Of a stretch of DNA of 64,000 bases, positions 58,536-64,000 are shown in pieces. Under the pieces are notes generated by a model that was not told the origin of the DNA, did not search any database, and was given only the letters and a program-made list of their open reading frames with translations. Position numbers and translations under genes: made by a program. Numbering within the stretch: position 1 is the stretch's first letter; every line of letters begins with the position of its first letter. The DNA is from Megalopta genalis (Eukaryota > Arthropoda > Insecta > Hymenoptera > Halictidae), in contig NC_135018.1 of the NCBI RefSeq assembly GCF_051020955.1, positions 26,129,271-26,193,270 on the forward strand. The letters run 5' to 3'.

Positions 58536-61500
58536 TAGTAAGCTCAGAGAAGTCTCCGATCATGCAATCCGAAGTAACAGATTTATTCTACATAGTTAAT
58601 AACTCTGATCCTAAAACTTAATTGTGAAAAATGTTTCGAACTGTTTAAAAAGGTAGACTGACACTGATTCACATTTGAATTTTTTAAGTTTAATCTTTGA
58701 TACAGTAAATCATGGGGCTTTTTGAACCCTATGAATGTGTCTAATTTTAGGCAGAAACTAACAGACAAGTTTCATCGATTTAAAAAGTTTAGAGAGTCGG
58801 TATGTTGAAGTTATCAAACGACGTATTTCAATAGGTATTTTAGCAGTGATTCCGTCGAGCACTCAGACTAACCATAACAATAATTTTTTTAGGGGAAGGC
58901 GTTTGCCCGCTTGAAGCCAAAGTTTCTGCAACAGTAAGAATTCACTTTCCTCGGTGTCGCCATTAGCGGAGACAGAATTGCCGTATTCTTTTTCGAGGAA
59001 CACTGGAGGCCATCGTTCTTGCTTCAGATATAAAAATTAATGCAACACTCGTTCCGAAGAACTTCCTGCACACCAGGTGTCTTTATAATCTGTAAGTAAC
59101 GCTAAGTTTCTCTTGTCCGATACTCGGCCCTCTTCTTCGCTAACGAAACAGGATACAAAGTGCTCAAGCGAGCATCTTTTTTTCCGAACGTTCCCTTCTC
59201 TTTAATGCAACGCGCGATACCGTTTATATTCGCTTCCCCAGACTGAATAACTTTGAAGCGTATTTCTGTCGTGCATCAAACGGCCAAAGCTTTTACAGAG
59301 ACATCTCTGTCATTTGAATGACTGCCACTTGGAAACCGAAATTACAGAAATACTTGCGGAACGAACTTCATTTCGCCAGTTTATCAAACACGAATTCAAG
59401 CAGATATTATTTCATAATGTTTCTGAATAGATTTCATATATCATTCATCGTTTATTTAGCTTATTAGATAATTTGGGATATTTAGAAATAAATTACATAC
59501 CCACCTTAGAACTCTATTCTATCGAAAAATTTAACAGAACGGCTAGCTCAAACTCCCTACTACAAAACAGTATTATAGACCCCACTCCTTTTAATCTCAC
59601 ACACCTGGTAAACTTCATAATTTCAACATTGAGCAATTAAAACGACCTGTATGGATTGTAAAACTATATAACGATACGGCAAACACAATTTTGACCCTTT
59701 CATGTCGAATGTAACACGCATCTGTAAGAAAATACTTTATTAATCAACGCTAATGAGGTATGTCGAAGCTGTGGTTTGTACAATTGTTATTTGGTATGGA
59801 TAGTTCGGTTTCTTCAGCGACGCGATTTAAAACGAGCCGGAGAGCTCACGGTTCAAGCGAGAATCGCATTGTCGAAACAAAGGTGAAACTAAACCGCAAA
59901 GAAGAGAATCCAATCGCCTCGTGTCCGAAACTGTCGGGACCACGCTCCGCAAGGGTCTCCCCTTTATATTCCCGAAGGGTTGCGTGCACCCAGACGCGAT
60001 CGGAGGCACCGTAATTTCCTGTCATGTAATCGTTCGTTTCGAATCTTCAACGCTGCGTGGACTTTCTTGCGATTCCCGTTGAACGGCCGCGCTTCTTAAG
60101 CTTCCAAGAAATCAAATACTCATGAACTGTGTCGACCGTGGTATTCTCTTCCTTCTAATCGCGTTACGATCCCCGTTCTACAACTAATCTTCGATGAAAG
60201 GCTCCCTTTTCCCATATAGCGTCCGTTGAAAAAACACGCGATACAATATCTATAATACCTTTGACAGTATCAAGTTATTTCTTCAAATAGGAATCATTTT
60301 TTCCTGCGTGCAATACGCGTGCTGTTACTTCCATGACAATTTTGTAATAGAGAAATTTATTTCGGACAATAATTATTGCAAAAATGTTCTTGCTCGATGT
60401 AAAGGTGTCACTAATTGTTGCGATATATATTTATATCTATTATATATATACTTTATGGCAAGTATACATTATTCACCCTATGCACTTTCGCCAATGCGTT
60501 TTTAGTGCGTTTTTACTTGAACGATCTATTTCATATCTCTAGTATAAAGTAGTAGACACTCGAAAGTAATATGCTGTGGTTCATGACAAACTATCAAAAT
60601 TGTCTACATCAATTGCGAAAGCAAAAACTAAATCCAAACGCATCGTGTTCTTTTTAATGATTTTAATCAGATGTAACGTCTTGAGTTTCATTTAGTGACT
60701 TTAATTTTGTAACGATCCTACTGATTTTTACAGTCTGCACCTACTCATTTCTTTTACAAATGCACAAAATCTACCGTCTAATCACGAGAATAAATAAAAC
60801 CGTAGTTAACTGTTTTCGCGAAAATGTAGAAAGCTGAAAATGCTACAAGGAAACGGAAGCTTCGGGAAAGGAAAGGTGAGGCTCTCGGAGATCCATTGTA
60901 AGACGATCCTCGCCGAAAGAAGGATTCTCGAAGACACCTGACGTTTCGCTGGCAGAGCCAGAAATTCCAATTTCCGAATCGGAGGTGGGATTAACCCCAC
61001 GGTATAATCGTACCTTTATCAATAGGGGATCGTAACGAGTTCGCAGATAATGGCGGCCTATCAGTCTTCAACGTAGGAACAATGATGGATGTAAACCCAG
61101 TGTTTTCGTGCTTCCGCGACATCCCCCGGGCCGCCCTCCGACTTTCTGCTTCTTTTATCCGATAGGAACGTGGAAGGACGTGGCCCTTCGAGCCTCGCTC
61201 GAAATAACTATATTAATACGGTAATAATAAAGGCGGTGTGGAAATAAAATTGCTTAATTGCAACTCTTCCGAACCTCGCGTGACGTGGCCAGGTCGTTTA
61301 CGAATAATAATAAAATCCGATGCATTGGTATATCCATTAACAACTTGTAAACTTTCCTCGCTCGAAGATTACACAATTCAGTCAGAGGGGCCTTGATCAT
61401 AATTTGACAATCGCGATTCGATGCAATGAATAAGCAATCAGTGTTGGATTGATAAAAGGGCAAACTAAATAACACCTCATTTCATAATAATATATTTGTA

Positions 61501-62073
61501 ATGAACCAACTATAACACAACTCGTTAAACGCAGAAACAGTAATATCTGATCTACGTACCACTATCACCTTCATTCATACCTTTTTAATAATCTGTCAAT
61601 GTTCCACACATCTCACGCTACTATCTCTGTATACATTTTTTAGCATTCATTGATCGACATTTAAATTAAGTTGACAATAAAACAATCTCCTACAATCGTT
61701 ATAGTCCCTGCAGACGAGTGAGATTATTGTGATAAGGAGCAGACACTATTCTCTATTAATTTCATGGGTTAGTAGCTTTGTTTTCTTCATTCGCGAGCGA
61801 TTAGGGTAAAGCCAGCTCAATTCGTGATTTACTAGGCTCGTGATGGAGTGAGGATGGCAACGGGATTACAATGAAAACTGCAAAAGATAATTACAGTAAG
61901 GCATGTGTACATCGTGAACATATCAAGCTCAAGTGATAGAATTTTTTATAATTTTCACGCAGAAAGTAGTCTAACACCGGGACTAGCTCAGAGCAATCTT
62001 TCCTGCTCTGGCAGCTATACACAGCTCTAACAGGTACTTTAATCTTCTTTTGTGCCTTCAGTATACAACAATT

Positions 62074-62260
62074 TACAGTAAATTCTCTCCAATTGCCCTT
62101 CAGCTTGTAAACAAGAAATGGACAATTTGGGAAGATGGGATATAATTATTCGAGTCTCGCGACTCGTTTTTACAGTTGTTAAAAATCGAAGACTATAAAA
62201 ACGAGGCACGGTTAATCGTATCTCCTCTTCCCAAATTATTCGTTTTTGTTTACACATTTT
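62074..62260. mobile_element. Foldback element, copy D (right end eroded)
   Basis: The left end is the most complete in the family: tacagtaaattctctccaat, tgcccttcagcttgtaaaca, agaaatggacaatttggga. The inner arms (gattcgagtctcgcgactcg-type) flank tttttacagttgttaaaaat. The right arm mirrors it through gtatctcctcttcccaaatt and attcgtttttgtttaca, then loses the match before its terminus. It has TA at the left edge and no open frame. Confidence 0.75.
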
Positions 62261-62399
62261 GTGAACACATTTATCACTACTTCCACAGTGTTTTCTCCTT
62301 TGTTATCCGTGCCTGCCAGCACAGGCTGACATTCCGTAACATCAGACATAAAGCACTAACGCTTTGACGAATCACCACCTCGAAAAATCTTCCAAAATT

Positions 62400-62903
62400 A
62401 ATATAATTAATACAATTAATTTCTTTAGAAGTTGGAAGAATCGCAAGATATTCTAGGAATATCTTCCCGCACTTCTTCCCGCAACCCTTGCACCCCGATT
62501 TTCCAATATTTAAATCAGACCGGGATTGCGGTGATCAGCAGCCAGGGAAATCTCTCTGGAAAATCGGGCTGCAATAATGTCCGCGCAGAGTCCGCGCTAG
62601 CGAGCTTAGGGTCGACATTAGTGTGCCTCCAATTATGAGGGCGCATTGTATCGAGCGAGGTGTATTAAATACGTGGCGCGGCTGAAGGCGTTGATAAAGC
62701 CCTCGAAAGGTTCCTAGGCGAAACCGATCGATGTCCGCGGAGCGCGTTAAATGTGACTCGCCGGGCGAAACACACGGGCTAATCTCCTGAAATATATTAT
62801 TACGGTCAGCTCTGTTCGAGCGTGTGTCGTTAGAAGAACGCCATTTTTCAGTTTTATCCCCGCCAGGGGTTTCTTAGCGAAGAGAGAGCCAAAAGAGAAA
62901 GCG

Positions 62904-62951
<48 letters not shown>

Positions 62952-64000
62952 AGAGAAAGAGAAAGAGGGTACCTTGTACCCCGACGACGAATGCGCAGAT
63001 GGCGTCGCGGCCACGTTTGCAAAAAGGCGGAAAAGGAGCGGTGATATATAGACACGAGGCGAGGTCCGCTCGGGCGCATATAACGTTTCCGTCGGTCCGT
63101 TCGTAATCCCCGACTTACGGTCTGATAAAATCTCAATTTATAAGTGTCCCACCGGCCGCAATATCGAAGACCGAAGGCTAGATAGGCCATTCTTACCGGG
63201 GGTGTATGGTATCAGGGACGCTGGTATTACTCGTAAGCACGCGACTACTTAGCATGCAAATGCATGAAAGCAATAAACTACTCAATACAGCGCGGGGAAT
63301 TCGCTTGGCATCGATTTAGCCCCGCGTACTCCAAATTTAAGAGGACACAACGACGAAGCCAGCTACGATATCCCGGCTATGCACCCTTTCTCCCCCGCCT
63401 TCGCTGCCAGGGTTCGTTCTAGGACACACCTGGATCGGAATCGCCGAATCAATCTCGCCCCAGACGATAATTCTACCACTGCATCTGCCGATCGAGGAGC
63501 CGATGTCCCTAATAGCGACTTCTCCGCAAGGCTATTAGCCGTAGACCATTGTCTCGATGAGCGGAAGCCGACCTCTCGAGGACTCCGAGGACGTGTTTAG
63601 GCTTCTCTGATCGGCCTTGTGGTCGGTATAGATTCTTTTACGATTTTTATCCTAGAGCGATTGCGGCGGACGGTGGATGTCTTTATTGTGTGCAATGGAG
63701 ACGTAAACCGCAAAAATAGGGCTTGCGTGAATCAACATTGTGGATGGTGGCCTTGATTTAACCCTGCCATGGTAATTTATTTCTTTCGGCCGCGATGTTT
63801 TGCGTTAGAATCCTTCTGAAAATTTTGTGGATCTATAGAATTGAGTGGAGATCGTTAACGGAGAATTTATAATTGGTGGAGAATAGATTGGTTAGGGAGT
63901 TTTCGACGTCGCATGTATAAATGTTCCGTGATGGTCAAAGAAACTTCGCGTTGTGCAGTTATCTTGCAATTATCTTGCTATGTAGCAGCGGTAGTTAATG
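62400..64000. other. GC-rich patches, no gene seen
   Basis: GC-rich at 62450-62770 and 63350-63610 and around the GA tract. The 147-codon minus frame (62747-63190) is largely a translated GA tract. The last 400 bases are AT-rich and featureless. Confidence 0.5.
62882..62969 (+). repeat. GA microsatellite passing into AAAGAG repeats
   Basis: Purine tract with pure GA units at about 62919-62944, then aaagag units repeated about four times to 62967. The + strand is entirely purine for most of 88 bases apart from scattered C near 62888-62906. Confidence 0.9.

Larger units (their letters stand above)
58100..62400. other. No gene seen; AT-rich DNA with foldback copy D
   Basis: Mostly AT-rich, with moderate-GC patches near 58900-59300, 59800-60120 and 60820-61200. 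It contains a motif copy at 58.5 kb and the foldback copy at 62.1 kb. Open frames reach only 84 codons. Confidence 0.6.

Noticed and set aside
61983..62040. tRNA-like A-box word (tagctcaga) near 61986
   Set aside because: No B box (GGTTCRANNCC) or clover-leaf pairing follows.
62747..63190. 147-codon minus-strand frame
   Set aside because: Its centre is a translated GA microsatellite and the flanks have no domain.

Overview
The window looks like nuclear DNA from an insect. The best guess is an aculeate hymenopteran such as a bee. The grounds are the long AT-rich stretches broken by sharp GC-rich islands, several pure GA/CT tracts, many TTAATTA-type runs, and no bacterial-style gene packing. 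No coding sequence names the species, so this is inference.

I find no convincing protein-coding gene, tRNA, rRNA, snRNA or CRISPR array. The longest open stretches (about 150-200 codons) lie in GC-rich DNA, overlap others on the opposite strand, usually lack an ATG at their 5' end, carry no domain I recognise, or are translated microsatellite. The window is best read as intergenic DNA or part of a very large intron. The only exon-like object is a short ATG-led frame ending at a good splice donor (17196-17262), at the downstream edge of a GC-rich, promoter-like island. It is a weak candidate.

The visible content is repeats. (1) A palindromic foldback element family, TA-flanked and Tc1/mariner-like at its ends, has one near-complete copy (9807-9975) and three partial or eroded copies (24930-25066, 54331-54702, 62074-62260). 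(2) A hairpin element with TTAA at both ends lies at 4176-4426. (3) A third short family with inverted ends lies at 31541-31800, with relatives at 3907-4045 and 2963-3065. (4) A short motif built on AAAGATCCAC recurs at four places. (5) There is an unusual density of decayed tandem arrays: about 41 bp x 9 (40678-41050), about 36-43 bp (36350-36550), about 100 bp x 4 (17355-17765), about 165 bp x 3 (33055-33480), about 168 bp x 2-3 (28190-28520), about 76 bp x 2 (29529-29674), and a spaced core x 4 (38455-39230). (6) Five long GA/CT tracts and several other microsatellites are present.

By region: 1-16440 is mostly AT-rich with GC islands near 5, 8.7 and 11.8 kb and repeat elements near 3-4.4 and 9.9 kb. 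The interval 16440-25500 is the GC-richest part and holds the exon candidate, trinucleotide and hexanucleotide repeats, and one foldback copy. The interval 25500-45000 is AT-rich and dominated by decayed tandem arrays. The interval 45000-64000 alternates AT-rich DNA with islands near 45.2, 53.8, 55.5, 57.5 and 62.6 kb and holds two foldback copies. No genes can be seen working together here.
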